Shown one piece after another: positions 1 through 8,589 of a stretch of 16,013 nt of DNA. Under the pieces are notes generated by a model. The model searched no databases and was not told where the DNA came from. It saw only the letters and a list, made by a program, of their open reading frames with translations. Each line of letters opens with the position of its first letter. Position 1 is the first letter of the stretch. Source of the stretch: JABAYQ01 sp042091225 (lineage in GTDB: Bacteria > Bacteroidota > Bacteroidia > Flavobacteriales > UBA7312); NCBI GenBank assembly GCA_042091225.1, contig JBELHW010000040.1, positions 1-16,013 on the forward strand, in the 5' to 3' direction. The position numbers were made by a program, and so were the translations under genes.

Positions 1-146
1 GTATTGTACAAAGTGACAATGTTATGTTTTATAATGCTGTACAAACATTAACGAGCATTTCTAAATCATCTAATTTTGATATGGATATATTTGAGTCTAT
101 GGATAAGGTATGCCAGATGATGTATCGTAATCATAAGGAGAATTAA
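1..146 (+). CDS. C-terminal end of an unrecognised protein (partial, 5' end outside window)
   Basis: One plus-strand frame (codons beginning at base 3) is open from the window edge to a TAA at 144-146, giving about 47 residues that end in MYRNHKEN. The other two plus-strand frames close within the first 51 bases. An open frame of this length in such AT-rich DNA is suggestive but not compelling. The tail is hydrophilic, with no membrane segment or motif that I recognise. It converges on the minus-strand genes that fill the rest of the window, so it probably belongs to the host backbone on the left of the polysaccharide locus. Function unknown; it could be a chance open frame. Confidence 0.4.
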   Translation, partial: IVQSDNVMFYNAVQTLTSISKSSNFDMDIFESMDKVCQMMYRNHKEN

Positions 147-156
147 TAGCGGATGC

Positions 157-390
157 CTAACTGTAGCGTTCTAACTTCATCAAATCTTTATAAAAATAGT
201 GTGACTTCACTCCTCTTGGCTCCAAAATTATTCTTGGAAATAACATTTTATTCTTGAAGATAATTTCTTGCTCCTCCCCTTCTTTGGGCACTATGATTTT
301 AACGGTATTTGAAGATTTGCCGTTTATTAGCGAACAATAAATTTCTTTAGGATGTTTCCTCTCAATGTTCTTGCGACAAAAAAATAACAT
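157..390 (-). CDS. Small doubtful ORF carrying the EPxGVKSHYF peptide
   Basis: A 77-codon ATG-started frame. Its first 64 nt overlap the 3' end of the T9SS cargo gene, which is clearly coding in another frame, so at least the N-terminus given here is doubtful. The last third includes the peptide EPRGVKSHYF, and a nearly identical peptide (EPIGVKSHYF) is read in the homologous repeat at the right edge of the window. That may mean a real C-terminus was copied, or simply that a DNA repeat happens to be open in one frame. No known domain, signal peptide or membrane helix is visible. I treat it as a gene remnant or repeat-derived ORF rather than a confident gene. Confidence 0.22.
   Translation of the reverse strand: MLFFCRKNIERKHPKEIYCSLINGKSSNTVKIIVPKEGEEQEIIFKNKMLFPRIILEPRGVKSHYFYKDLMKLERYS
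181..270. repeat. Left copy of a dispersed two-module repeat flanking the locus
   Basis: Bases 181-223 align without gaps to 15971-16013 with 37 of 43 identical, including a 22-nt exact core at 193-214. Bases 222-236 match 15932-15946 exactly (15 nt), and 248-270 match 15938-15960 with one mismatch in 23. In this copy the two modules are in the order 181-223 then 222-270. At the right edge the order is reversed. The second module contains a small inverted repeat, CCAAAATTATTCTTGG on the plus strand, with 6-bp arms allowing one G-T pair. The repeat lies in the roughly 180-bp non-coding gap between the convergent gene end at 146 and the T9SS gene stop at 327; I see no other clear element in that gap. 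Confidence 0.75.
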
Positions 391-1601
391 CCTGATGTTA
401 AATTACCGATTTGCAGCTTATTATCTATAAAATCAGAGGATTGCTTTACAACAACACCATTTAACGAATAAATAATATAGCTCTCGATTTTTTCCTCGGA
501 TTCAATAGTTAAATGATCTATTGCAGGATTAGGATATATGGAGACATCAGCTAAAAAATCCGTAGTGTTTACTGGGTCGTCATTTGATGCTAATAAATTA
601 TAAAAATTATTTGCAAAATAATAATTATCAACCTGTAACTCATAAAAATTTTCATTGCTATCAAGAGCGGTTGACGCAATAATATTACCTGTTAAAACAT
701 CCACTAATTTTAAATATGCACCTGTTTCATTCTGTACCCAAACAATATAAGTTTGCGTTTCCTGGTCGAAGCATAAACCCCCAATAGAATATCCAGTAAG
801 ATAACCTCCAATAACGCTGCTTTGATCATCTACAAGGGTGGAAGTTCCTGAAATTAAGTCAATCTCAACTAAGCGTAGATTTGTATAGTAAGATTGATAG
901 ACTTGACTATAATTTTCATAATCTGTATCTTGATATAATCCATATAATTTACCCCCACTTTGATTGTTAAATTCTAATGCAGAAAATCTATTTCCATCTT
1001 GCAAAACAGTTGGTGAATTAACTATTGTACCCGTTGATGTGTTAACACTGTATAATTTATAATCATTTCCATCTACACCAATAAAAATATAAGTTCCTGT
1101 ATTGGAATCAAATGTAGAATTACCTATTGCAACCGCATCAACTCCTGGCAATATTGAAATAGAAGTAATCTCACCAGTCAACAAATCAATTTCTCCAAAA
1201 TGTTCAGCGGTTCCATCCCACCAAAGTCCAAAGGTTTTTTGTGTTTGTAAATCATATTCCATTTCAATAGGCTGAATGGAATTAAATGCTATGTTAGTTG
1301 TAATTAGATTAGCCAGGTCCATGGTATAGAGACGTTGGCTATTTTCAGTGTCATACCCCCAACAAATATACCTGCTGTTTTGTTGATCATAAGTAGAGGC
1401 TCCTGCCGCAACAGCAATTAACGAATTTGTGCTAAGGACAATTGAGGTAGAACCTGTCATTGGATCGATATTGACAACATCAAAGGCAATGGTGGAAGAC
1501 CCATTAACTATTTTTTTTAAACCGTATAGAGTTTGGCTTTGTGCTATATCTGCCATAAACATAGCAGAGGTATAGAAAAGAATTAAAAATAATTTTTGCA
1601 T
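327..1601 (-). CDS. Secreted T9SS cargo protein, six propeller-like repeats plus type A sorting domain
   Basis: Predicted 424-residue secreted protein. I chose the ATG at 1599-1601 rather than an in-frame ATG 24 codons upstream, because it puts a signal peptide (MQKLFLILFYTSAMF... to about residue 23, ending AQSQ) at the N-terminus. Residues 25-312 hold about six related segments of 35-50 residues. Several begin with an aromatic-Asp pair followed by a strand such as YICWGYD, YIFIGVD or YIVWVQN, and most continue to a [IV]D/VN..TG turn. This pattern suggests a beta-propeller. Residues ~352-424 are a typical Por secretion tail: SIYPNPAIDHLTI near its start, SGCYFF, and KKFIVR at the end. The family is exported by the type IX system and usually has its tail removed, with the protein released or linked to a surface lipopolysaccharide. 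It is the last minus-strand gene, 105 nt after the methyltransferase. The ligand or activity is unknown. Confidence 0.85.
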   Translation of the reverse strand: MQKLFLILFYTSAMFMADIAQSQTLYGLKKIVNGSSTIAFDVVNIDPMTGSTSIVLSTNSLIAVAAGASTYDQQNSRYICWGYDTENSQRLYTMDLANLITTNIAFNSIQPIEMEYDLQTQKTFGLWWDGTAEHFGEIDLLTGEITSISILPGVDAVAIGNSTFDSNTGTYIFIGVDGNDYKLYSVNTSTGTIVNSPTVLQDGNRFSALEFNNQSGGKLYGLYQDTDYENYSQVYQSYYTNLRLVEIDLISGTSTLVDDQSSVIGGYLTGYSIGGLCFDQETQTYIVWVQNETGAYLKLVDVLTGNIIASTALDSNENFYELQVDNYYFANNFYNLLASNDDPVNTTDFLADVSIYPNPAIDHLTIESEEKIESYIIYSLNGVVVKQSSDFIDNKLQIGNLTSGCYFFVARTLRGNILKKFIVR

Positions 1602-1706
1602 GTTATGTGTAGTTTTACTTTTTCTATAAACCCTAATTTTTAGATTTGGCGTTTCAAAACTTACATAGCACAATATTGTTTACCCACCTATACAATCACG
1701 CCTTAT

Positions 1707-2450
1707 TTATGCTAAATTACGGTTTAATGCAGTATTGGTTTTGTTAGCAATTCGTTTAAATACAAATGTCTTGTTTATGTTTTCTAATAAATCAAATCCC
1801 ATCTCTTGAATTATATAGCTCAAGTCGTCAATGGAATAGTACCTCCCCTTCCATACACTGCTATGCAGCTCTATAATCGCAAGTTGACAATTTTTTAGCC
1901 CCTCGCCTAAAATAAAGCTGCATTCGGCTCCTTCAATATCACAGACGAGGTTGTAATCAAGAATGTTGTTTTCTTTGATTATTAGTTGAAGCGATTTAGC
2001 GTTTACTTTTATTTCGGAATGTTTCACTATTTTACCAAGTTCATTACTGCCTCTTGTAGAAAAGAATATTGGTTGGTCGCTGTCCGAAATAGCAACATTT
2101 ACTAATACCGTATTTTTAAAATCATTCAATTTAATAGTTTTCTTAAGTAGGTTGTTTAACAGAGGGTTTGCTTCGACACAAACCATTTTACTTACATCAA
2201 AATGTTGTTGGATATTAGAAGCCACAACGCCTATACTTGTTCCTAATTCTACTATATCTATCTCTGATTTCAAGTATTTTTTACACAAGTATATTTCATC
2301 TTTTTCGTATCGATTAAAATAAACTAGTGCAACGGTTAGGTTACTGACTAATTTATTATTTGTATTAATAATGTTGTTTCCAGATCTGATTTTATTTTTT
2401 AAGATACGTCTTAATAGATAACCGGCTATTGACAATAATATAGTTTTCAT
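1707..2450 (-). CDS. FkbM-family SAM-dependent methyltransferase
   Basis: The 247-residue protein has the Rossmann methyltransferase signature VELGTSIGVVA (residues 67-77) for SAM binding, an acidic strand end VCVEANP (90-96), and the FkbM hallmark DIEGAE (171-176) followed by IIELHS (192-197). FkbM enzymes are O-methyltransferases often found in polysaccharide and antibiotic clusters. Here the likely substrate is a sugar hydroxyl or a terminal group of the polymer; the sequence does not say which. The first ~15 residues (MKTILLSIAGYLLRR) are hydrophobic then basic and could make a membrane contact. The gene begins 20 nt after the upstream glycosyltransferase and is probably co-transcribed with it. 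Start is ATG. Family assignment is firm, substrate is not. Confidence 0.88.
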   Translation of the reverse strand: MKTILLSIAGYLLRRILKNKIRSGNNIINTNNKLVSNLTVALVYFNRYEKDEIYLCKKYLKSEIDIVELGTSIGVVASNIQQHFDVSKMVCVEANPLLNNLLKKTIKLNDFKNTVLVNVAISDSDQPIFFSTRGSNELGKIVKHSEIKVNAKSLQLIIKENNILDYNLVCDIEGAECSFILGEGLKNCQLAIIELHSSVWKGRYYSIDDLSYIIQEMGFDLLENINKTFVFKRIANKTNTALNRNLA

Positions 2451-2470
2451 TTCACTTGATTGTCAACTTA

Positions 2471-3556
2471 TTATATCTCGTTAATGAGATTCTTATACAA
2501 TTCACTGATCCTATTCCACTTATATCTTCTTAGACTAATCTCATGCATACTATTCCCATTACTAATTAAATCCAAAGAGGTTAAATTAAGAATAGTTTTA
2601 GTCAAACTTTCTTCATCTTTAAAATAATATCCTTTATTTTCAGTGGTTTCTCTATTAAAATTAACGTCAAATGCGATGACAGGTAATTTCAAACACATGG
2701 CTTCAACCAAACTTGGATTCGTTCCACCTGCTGAATGGCCATGTATATAAACTTCGGAACCTAGTAGCAATGCATTTAATATTTTCCTGTCATAAATCGG
2801 CTCGTTGATAGAGATGTTTTTAAAGTCACTATATTTTTTCTTTAAGGTTTTACCATAGTTGCTAGTGCTCCAGTTTCCAATAATCATAAGCTTTTTGTGG
2901 CTTTTTGAAAATGCACTAAGAATTATATGAATGTTGTTTTCTGGTTCTATACGTGCTATTTTTAGAGCATAATTACCTTTTGTTAAATTGTGAGTTTGAA
3001 GATAATTATTTTCAAGTGTTTCATTTAATAAATAGTCGCCACCATATTCAATTAAACTACCCGAGCGCTTATATTTATGATTTAGATATTCTTTTAAAAC
3101 CTGATTATCGGTAATAATTTTATCAGATTTTTTCACAGCAATATATTCTGATATTTTCAAAAAAAGCTTAGTGCAAAAATTCCATTTTTGTCTTTTCCAT
3201 TCTAATCCATCAAGATTTAGAATAATATTAGTGTTAGTAAACAATTTTAGAAATGGAATAAATAAACCTCCAGACACACCAAGGATTAATAAAGTGTCAC
3301 AATAAAATATTGCATGTATCATTGATATGATATCGTATATTATACTTTGACAACCATTTGCTTTAAAAGGTAAATAGATCAATTTCGCTTGATGTATTTC
3401 AGCAACCCGTCTTTTTTTTGGATAGTGCTTTTTCGAACAGTAAACAGTGAATTCAAATTCGTCTTTTAAATTTTTTATTAAATTTTGTGCTAGGGTTTCA
3501 AATCCTCCATAATTAGCCGGGACTCCTGCAGTTCCTATAATTGCAACTTTTTTCAT
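2471..3556 (-). CDS. GT4 glycosyltransferase of the DUF1972 / Cps2T-like group (rhamnosyltransferase-like)
   Basis: The 361-residue protein opens with GTAGVPANYGGFETL (residues 8-22), the signature of the DUF1972 N-terminal domain of GT-B glycosyltransferases such as Cps2T and RgpA. It also has DGLEWKRQKW (116-125), ARIEPENNI (201-209) and HGHSAGGTNPSLVEAM (272-287). The last contains the catalytic/donor-binding region of this group. Characterised relatives add a beta-1,4-linked rhamnose in pneumococcal capsule or streptococcal rhamnan assembly. Donor and acceptor here are inferred only by family and could differ. It probably works at the cytoplasmic face of the inner membrane on a lipid-linked repeat unit. 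It starts with ATG 3 nt after the tandem glycosyltransferase gene and precedes the methyltransferase by 20 nt, in keeping with one operon. Confidence 0.88.
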   Translation of the reverse strand: MKKVAIIGTAGVPANYGGFETLAQNLIKNLKDEFEFTVYCSKKHYPKKRRVAEIHQAKLIYLPFKANGCQSIIYDIISMIHAIFYCDTLLILGVSGGLFIPFLKLFTNTNIILNLDGLEWKRQKWNFCTKLFLKISEYIAVKKSDKIITDNQVLKEYLNHKYKRSGSLIEYGGDYLLNETLENNYLQTHNLTKGNYALKIARIEPENNIHIILSAFSKSHKKLMIIGNWSTSNYGKTLKKKYSDFKNISINEPIYDRKILNALLLGSEVYIHGHSAGGTNPSLVEAMCLKLPVIAFDVNFNRETTENKGYYFKDEESLTKTILNLTSLDLISNGNSMHEISLRRYKWNRISELYKNLINEI

Positions 3557-3559
3557 AGT

Positions 3560-5926
3560 TTAATAAAATTTATTTGACAAATTAAAATTTTCCCAGTTAG
3601 CCTTGAAGACTTCAAAAGTAAATAATCCAAGATATCGATTCTTAGCATTTGTACCCCAACGTGGTAATTCTGTTTTATGATTAATTATATATACCAATCT
3701 ATCTGCAAACTCTCTGCTGTTATTAGGTTCTACTAAGAAACCTGTTTCATTATTTATAACAGCTTCTTTCGCTCCACCATTATTGGTAGCAATAACGGTC
3801 TTGCCCGCAGACATCGCTTCCAGGACTGTAGTTGGAAATGGATCTTTCATAATAGACGGAATTAAGCAGACATCAGCATCACTTAGTGCATTGACTATGG
3901 ATGTTGAAAAATCCTTGATTTGAATAACATCACTTAAACCCGCAGCTACAATTCTAGCCTTTAAATCTTCTAAAATTTGATTTTGACCTGGCAAAATCCC
4001 ACCCATTAAAACGAATTTTACATTAGTAAGTTTTTCAATTGGAATAAGTGATAATGCCTGAATCAAGAACCATTGCCCTTTATCTGGTTTGATACGACCA
4101 AAAAGATAAAATTTCAATTCTTTCTTGGATTTATCGGCTACTACTTCAATGGCATCAATACCATTATAAATAACCTCTGCTTTTCTTTCTATATTAATTA
4201 TATAATTTTTCAATCCAAATAATACAGCATTCGAAACACAAACAATTTTATCAGCAAACTTGTAACTTAACCAAGCGGTTAATTTTCCAGCCACTTTAGG
4301 GTTTTCAATAATTTCATGCACATGTATAAAACGTTTAATATTGAAAACAGCTACTATTGGTAAAATCAGGCTAACAGATAAAGTATTTAAATAGACAGAG
4401 GTAAAATGATGTTTTCTGTTTTCAAAAAGGAAAAAAGGAAAAAACCATATCCAGTTCTTTAAAAATATTAAAATACCAATGGGACTAAACATTTTACGAC
4501 AAATTACTGGCATATCTGGTTTGATAATCACTTCTACATTACTTACCGTTGATTTTATTAAATCAACCAAATCCCCATCTCTAAATAAATATACACGCTT
4601 ATTAATATTGTCAGGAATAGCTTTCAACCCATTTACTAGAATACGATCAGCTCCGTATAATTCAGCACTTGGATGAAAAACTGCAATTGTATTTGTTTCT
4701 TCCAAAACATCACTTATAACGCTACGAATAGCGTTTCCTTTTTTTGTCCAAGTTAATGCTTCATTAAATCGTTTTAGGGCACACAGACCAATTCCTATTG
4801 CCCATTTAGGGTCATTATAAATTCTATTTAATTGTTGAGAAAAAAAACGTACACTTTCGTCATAAGAACTATAAGGGCACTTGATCCCGGCATTGCCTAA
4901 TAATTCACCGGGACCTACGTTATCAAAACAGATTATAGGTAAACCATAACTCAATGCTTCTGGAACTACCATACCCGCACCCTCGTGAGATGGAAATAAA
5001 AACACACTCGCATCTCTGTAAATTAAATCCATTTCTGATTTTTGAACCCATGGAATAATATCAACCGCAGAAGTGATATTATGTTCGGAAATAAGATTTT
5101 TCAAATCTTCTAAGCGATCACCACCTCCAACTAACTTTAATTTTACTTCTGAACGAACTGAATTTGGGAGAGATTTGTAAAACTTAGCAAAAGCTAAAAC
5201 AGTTATATCAAAACCTTTCATTGCGTGAAAACGACCTACAGAAAGCACGTTAAACTTATTTTGTTTTTTTACATCTTGTTTTACTGGTTTACTAGCAACG
5301 GCTGGAATTACAGTTATTTTAGAAGAGGAAATATTTAATACCTTTCGTACTGAGGAATTGATAGCAATTATTTTTGACGTCCTTTTTTTAGCGATATAAA
5401 AAAAAGGGTCTAAGTTACGCATCATCCATTTTACTAAACCATAAACAATGTCAGTAAATTGAACTTTTAAAGAATGGTGTTTTAAATAGGCAGATGGTAT
5501 TTTTGGGTGATGCCCTATTGGCCCCCAAATAACAGGTTTACCCAATAACCACAAAAAATGAGGTGTACTATCGCTATGGAAGTTCAGAGCGTAGCTTAGG
5601 TCAAAATTCACCTTGCACCTTTTAACAAACATTGGTAATAACATCTGCCAGAAATAGAAATACAATACGTAACCCCGTTCGCCCAATTTTTTTTTTAAAC
5701 TCATTGCCCATTGAGGTAAATCGTGATATATAAAAGACATGTTTTTAAGTTCAGTATCTTTATTATTCGAAAAGTAACGCTCTATTTCCTCACGATTATT
5801 TTTACGAGTAACAATTATTGTTTGGTATTTTTTCGCTATTTCTTTAGAGATATTCCATCCAGTATTATCTTCTGATCCTTTGTATGGATTTACAGCATAT
5901 GCGGAAATGAGAATGATTTTTTTCAA
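3560..5926 (-). CDS. Tandem fusion of two complete GT4 glycosyltransferases
   Basis: The 788-residue protein holds two GT-B units. Unit 1 (about 1-408) starts with a GSEDNTGWN loop (18-26), has the C-domain strand VLSVGRFHAMKGFD (227-240), and the EX7E motif E315...E323 in FPSHEGAGMVVPEAL. Unit 2 (about 411-788) restarts with the N-terminal pattern HPSAELYGADRIL (418-430), then VCVSNAV (562-568), FGRIKPDKGQ (609-618), and a D695...E703 version of EX7E in KDPFPTTVLEAM. Each unit is near normal GT4 length, so the product is probably bifunctional, adding two successive sugars. The junction near base 4695 has no stop and reads like a fusion of two genes. The start codon is TTG (5924-5926); no upstream in-frame ATG exists before a stop, and the MKKIILISAYAV start fits the family. 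It begins 2 nt after the 886-aa gene ends. Confidence 0.88.
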   Translation of the reverse strand: MKKIILISAYAVNPYKGSEDNTGWNISKEIAKKYQTIIVTRKNNREEIERYFSNNKDTELKNMSFIYHDLPQWAMSLKKKLGERGYVLYFYFWQMLLPMFVKRCKVNFDLSYALNFHSDSTPHFLWLLGKPVIWGPIGHHPKIPSAYLKHHSLKVQFTDIVYGLVKWMMRNLDPFFYIAKKRTSKIIAINSSVRKVLNISSSKITVIPAVASKPVKQDVKKQNKFNVLSVGRFHAMKGFDITVLAFAKFYKSLPNSVRSEVKLKLVGGGDRLEDLKNLISEHNITSAVDIIPWVQKSEMDLIYRDASVFLFPSHEGAGMVVPEALSYGLPIICFDNVGPGELLGNAGIKCPYSSYDESVRFFSQQLNRIYNDPKWAIGIGLCALKRFNEALTWTKKGNAIRSVISDVLEETNTIAVFHPSAELYGADRILVNGLKAIPDNINKRVYLFRDGDLVDLIKSTVSNVEVIIKPDMPVICRKMFSPIGILIFLKNWIWFFPFFLFENRKHHFTSVYLNTLSVSLILPIVAVFNIKRFIHVHEIIENPKVAGKLTAWLSYKFADKIVCVSNAVLFGLKNYIINIERKAEVIYNGIDAIEVVADKSKKELKFYLFGRIKPDKGQWFLIQALSLIPIEKLTNVKFVLMGGILPGQNQILEDLKARIVAAGLSDVIQIKDFSTSIVNALSDADVCLIPSIMKDPFPTTVLEAMSAGKTVIATNNGGAKEAVINNETGFLVEPNNSREFADRLVYIINHKTELPRWGTNAKNRYLGLFTFEVFKANWENFNLSNKFY

Positions 5927-5928
5927 TA

Positions 5929-8589
5929 TTAGGCTGATTGATGATAAGATTTAAAAATTTTAGACACTGTATCTTCGATTTTTATATTTTCAATACTTTT
6001 ATACACCTCATTATAATTTTCATTGTTCAATTGAGTGAATAAATCTTTATAAAGTTTAGTAATGCGAACGATTTGCTTCTCATCCATTTCTTTTTTTCTA
6101 CCCAAAATAATAGATGCATCTGCATATAAAAAAAAATTTAACTGTGGCTTAAAAATAAAACGATACAACGATTTTATAAAAAGAGGGTTCAACTGAATAT
6201 TTGAACGTTTGGAATCGTTAATAAAGTCAAAATAGTAACGGTCGTACAAAACTAATTTACCTCTTAACGTATATTTGAAAAAAACATAGAATTGTCCAAT
6301 TAGGTAATCGCTAAAATAATAAGTAAACCTAGCTAAACTAGAGACAATATTATTGTTTTTTCCTTGTCTTGGTATTGTGACAGCTGCAATCTCTTCAGCT
6401 TTAATTTCACCATGTTTTATTGCGCTTAATATAGGTAAGATTCCAGGGCGATGACGCTGTAAAACAACTTCTTTGCGATATTTGTTTTCTAATTCTCTTT
6501 TAATCTTTTCAATAATTGTAGTTTTACCAGCACCATCAACTCCACTTAGAGTTATAACCATGCCTTGCCTATTTATTAAATCATAAAATGAATCACTTAC
6601 ATACAGGAAACAATTCTGAATAAATTGTGCTCCTGAATTAAAACTCAGTTTATTTATTTTTCGTAAGATTTTGCTACGTATTTCCGGATTAAAGACCATT
6701 AATTCTTCCTTAGAATATTGATCTAAATCATACTTTCTTTGAATATATTTTAGGATTTTATTACCTTTTTCTATAGATAATTCTAAGAAGTGTTTTTGGT
6801 ATTTTGTTGGAACAGAAGAACCATTTAATTGGTAAAATAGATAAGTGTATTCAAAATCTAATTTAGGGTTTGGGATTTTATATCCTTTTGCATTATTGGA
6901 GGCAGAGGAAAGTAGAATACTAGGGTTTAAAAAATGGATATGTTTTCTCTTAAAAGAATGAATAAAGTCGATCGCTAAAAATCCTTGGTCCTTTAAGTAA
7001 ATATCTACTGAACTCATAAATGATTTAGTGTAAATATTTACTTTATCAACATAAGAATGGTTTTTACAAAACTTTGTTAATTGATTCAAAGCTTTTGGGT
7101 CAATTAAAATATCTAAATCTGAGTTTTTGGAAAGTTTTGTGATTTCTGGGTTAAGTAATTTCAAATACGTGTGCGAAAGACTTTGCATTTCATCATTTAA
7201 ATCATCTATAAATGATGAACGATGTTCAATTATATCTGTAAACAAACAAGAGTCTTTTATTGCATCTGATAGAATATTCATATGCCATTTCTGATGTTTA
7301 GTTAAATAACGTTCATTTTGGAATTCAAAAAAATACTTAGCAGACTGTTTTAGAATATATAATTTAAGGTAAAAGTCTAGTTTGATTTTAAAAAGATCAA
7401 CTAGATTTCTAATTTTTGAATGTTCACAAGTTTTTAAAATAGAAGTCTTAATTTTTGAATATGAACTATGATTAACAAATACACCAGTTTGAAAATAAAA
7501 GTGAAATAAATCAAATAAAATGGGCATTTGATCCTCCGCCATTTCCCAATCATAAATTTGTAGATTTTTGGGAGTCACATACATATTCCAAGGAGTAAAA
7601 TCACCATGAGACAGACATGTATGAATTAGTTCGTTATTACTTAAATCTAATTTTAATTGCTCAATCAAATTTACCTCTCGTGAGAAGGTATTTTGTTTTT
7701 TTAATTTTAATAAAATATTTTCAATTTCTAGCCAATAAGGGGAGTCTCTTAAACCAGAAAATTGTTTTGTATTTAAAGTTATTTCTTGAATAGCTGTATA
7801 ATGGGATTCTGTAAATTTTGAAGAACGTTTTACTCCATTTTGTTTAAACCCTTTTGTGATAAGCACATCTTTATGATTACTATTTATAAATTTTGGTACC
7901 TTAAAAGATTTAAAAGAATTGTTTTGAATATTTTTTAGGAATCGTTTTTCATTTGCGACCGAAAGTTTGCTTTTATGACTTATAGGTATTTTATAAAAAA
8001 AAGCATCTTCATTTTTATCACTTAACTCCAATAGAACTGTACGGTTACTCCCTTCAGTTCCTAAAAAGAGGGAGTAATTTAATCGCGGGAAGCTATCAAT
8101 TACATTTTTTATTTTTAATTCATCTTTAGAATGAATTTTGAAGCTTCCTGAACGAATCAATATTTGCAGATTTAATCCAAAAATACTTTTAATTAAAAAA
8201 GCATTAAGACTGGCTTTAAGAGAACCGATGTTATAAAATTTTAAAAATGTGGCTTTTCTATTCTCATCTAAATACAGCCAACGCATTTTTCCGCTTGGGT
8301 TGTTTATGTAGTTTAATTTATGTTTAAGAGAAAAAATATTTTTTAGTTTTTTCGAAAAATCCAAAACTAAATCATATTCTAAAAGTGATTTTCGGCAATA
8401 GTATTCTTTTACACTAGGTACATAAATCAATACTTTAAAATCATCAGTTTTCGGGGTTGAAAAACACAAAGACGAGTCGTTTGTAATTTTGTTTTTTGGA
8501 TCCCAAATGGAAATATGATATGAGTCAGGCGCATATATTTTTAAGATAATTAAAATATCGCTTGTGTAGATTGATCTGTTTTTCTGCAA
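5929..8589 (-). CDS. Three-domain APH-like kinase / nucleotidyltransferase / thymidylate-kinase-like protein
   Basis: This 886-residue protein joins three phosphate-handling modules. Residues ~165-440 form an APH-like phosphotransferase: an N-lobe with LGTEGSNR (176-183) and the apparent ATP lysine K200 in FYKIP, a possible helix-C glutamate E214, the catalytic loop HGDFTPWN (328-335) and metal aspartate D347 in YDWE. Residues ~485-560 carry an NTase-like SDLDILID (490-497) with further acids at 529 and 541. Residues ~677-883 are a P-loop kinase resembling thymidylate kinase, with GVDGAGKTT (683-691) and YDRYYFDF (782-789). All key motifs look intact. Residues 1-145 are unrecognised. Start is TTG (8587-8589); the next Met is residue 102, and an upstream stop excludes an earlier ATG. 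The substrate is unknown; context suggests phosphorylation or nucleotidyl transfer on a saccharide, glycolipid or chain end. Confidence 0.82.
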   Translation of the reverse strand: MQKNRSIYTSDILIILKIYAPDSYHISIWDPKNKITNDSSLCFSTPKTDDFKVLIYVPSVKEYYCRKSLLEYDLVLDFSKKLKNIFSLKHKLNYINNPSGKMRWLYLDENRKATFLKFYNIGSLKASLNAFLIKSIFGLNLQILIRSGSFKIHSKDELKIKNVIDSFPRLNYSLFLGTEGSNRTVLLELSDKNEDAFFYKIPISHKSKLSVANEKRFLKNIQNNSFKSFKVPKFINSNHKDVLITKGFKQNGVKRSSKFTESHYTAIQEITLNTKQFSGLRDSPYWLEIENILLKLKKQNTFSREVNLIEQLKLDLSNNELIHTCLSHGDFTPWNMYVTPKNLQIYDWEMAEDQMPILFDLFHFYFQTGVFVNHSSYSKIKTSILKTCEHSKIRNLVDLFKIKLDFYLKLYILKQSAKYFFEFQNERYLTKHQKWHMNILSDAIKDSCLFTDIIEHRSSFIDDLNDEMQSLSHTYLKLLNPEITKLSKNSDLDILIDPKALNQLTKFCKNHSYVDKVNIYTKSFMSSVDIYLKDQGFLAIDFIHSFKRKHIHFLNPSILLSSASNNAKGYKIPNPKLDFEYTYLFYQLNGSSVPTKYQKHFLELSIEKGNKILKYIQRKYDLDQYSKEELMVFNPEIRSKILRKINKLSFNSGAQFIQNCFLYVSDSFYDLINRQGMVITLSGVDGAGKTTIIEKIKRELENKYRKEVVLQRHRPGILPILSAIKHGEIKAEEIAAVTIPRQGKNNNIVSSLARFTYYFSDYLIGQFYVFFKYTLRGKLVLYDRYYFDFINDSKRSNIQLNPLFIKSLYRFIFKPQLNFFLYADASIILGRKKEMDEKQIVRITKLYKDLFTQLNNENYNEVYKSIENIKIEDTVSKIFKSYHQSA

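Noticed and set aside
301..326. AACGG...CCGTT inverted repeat after the T9SS gene stop as a terminator
   Set aside because: Only 5-bp arms, a loop of about 15 nt and no following T-run on the minus strand.
1670..1679. 10-bp palindrome ACAATATTGT upstream of the T9SS gene
   Set aside because: Short and AT-rich, so likely by chance; no accompanying promoter match.
4479..4676. Plus-strand open frame of 65 codons
   Set aside because: Lies antisense within the conserved second half of the tandem glycosyltransferase; no recognisable domain or context.
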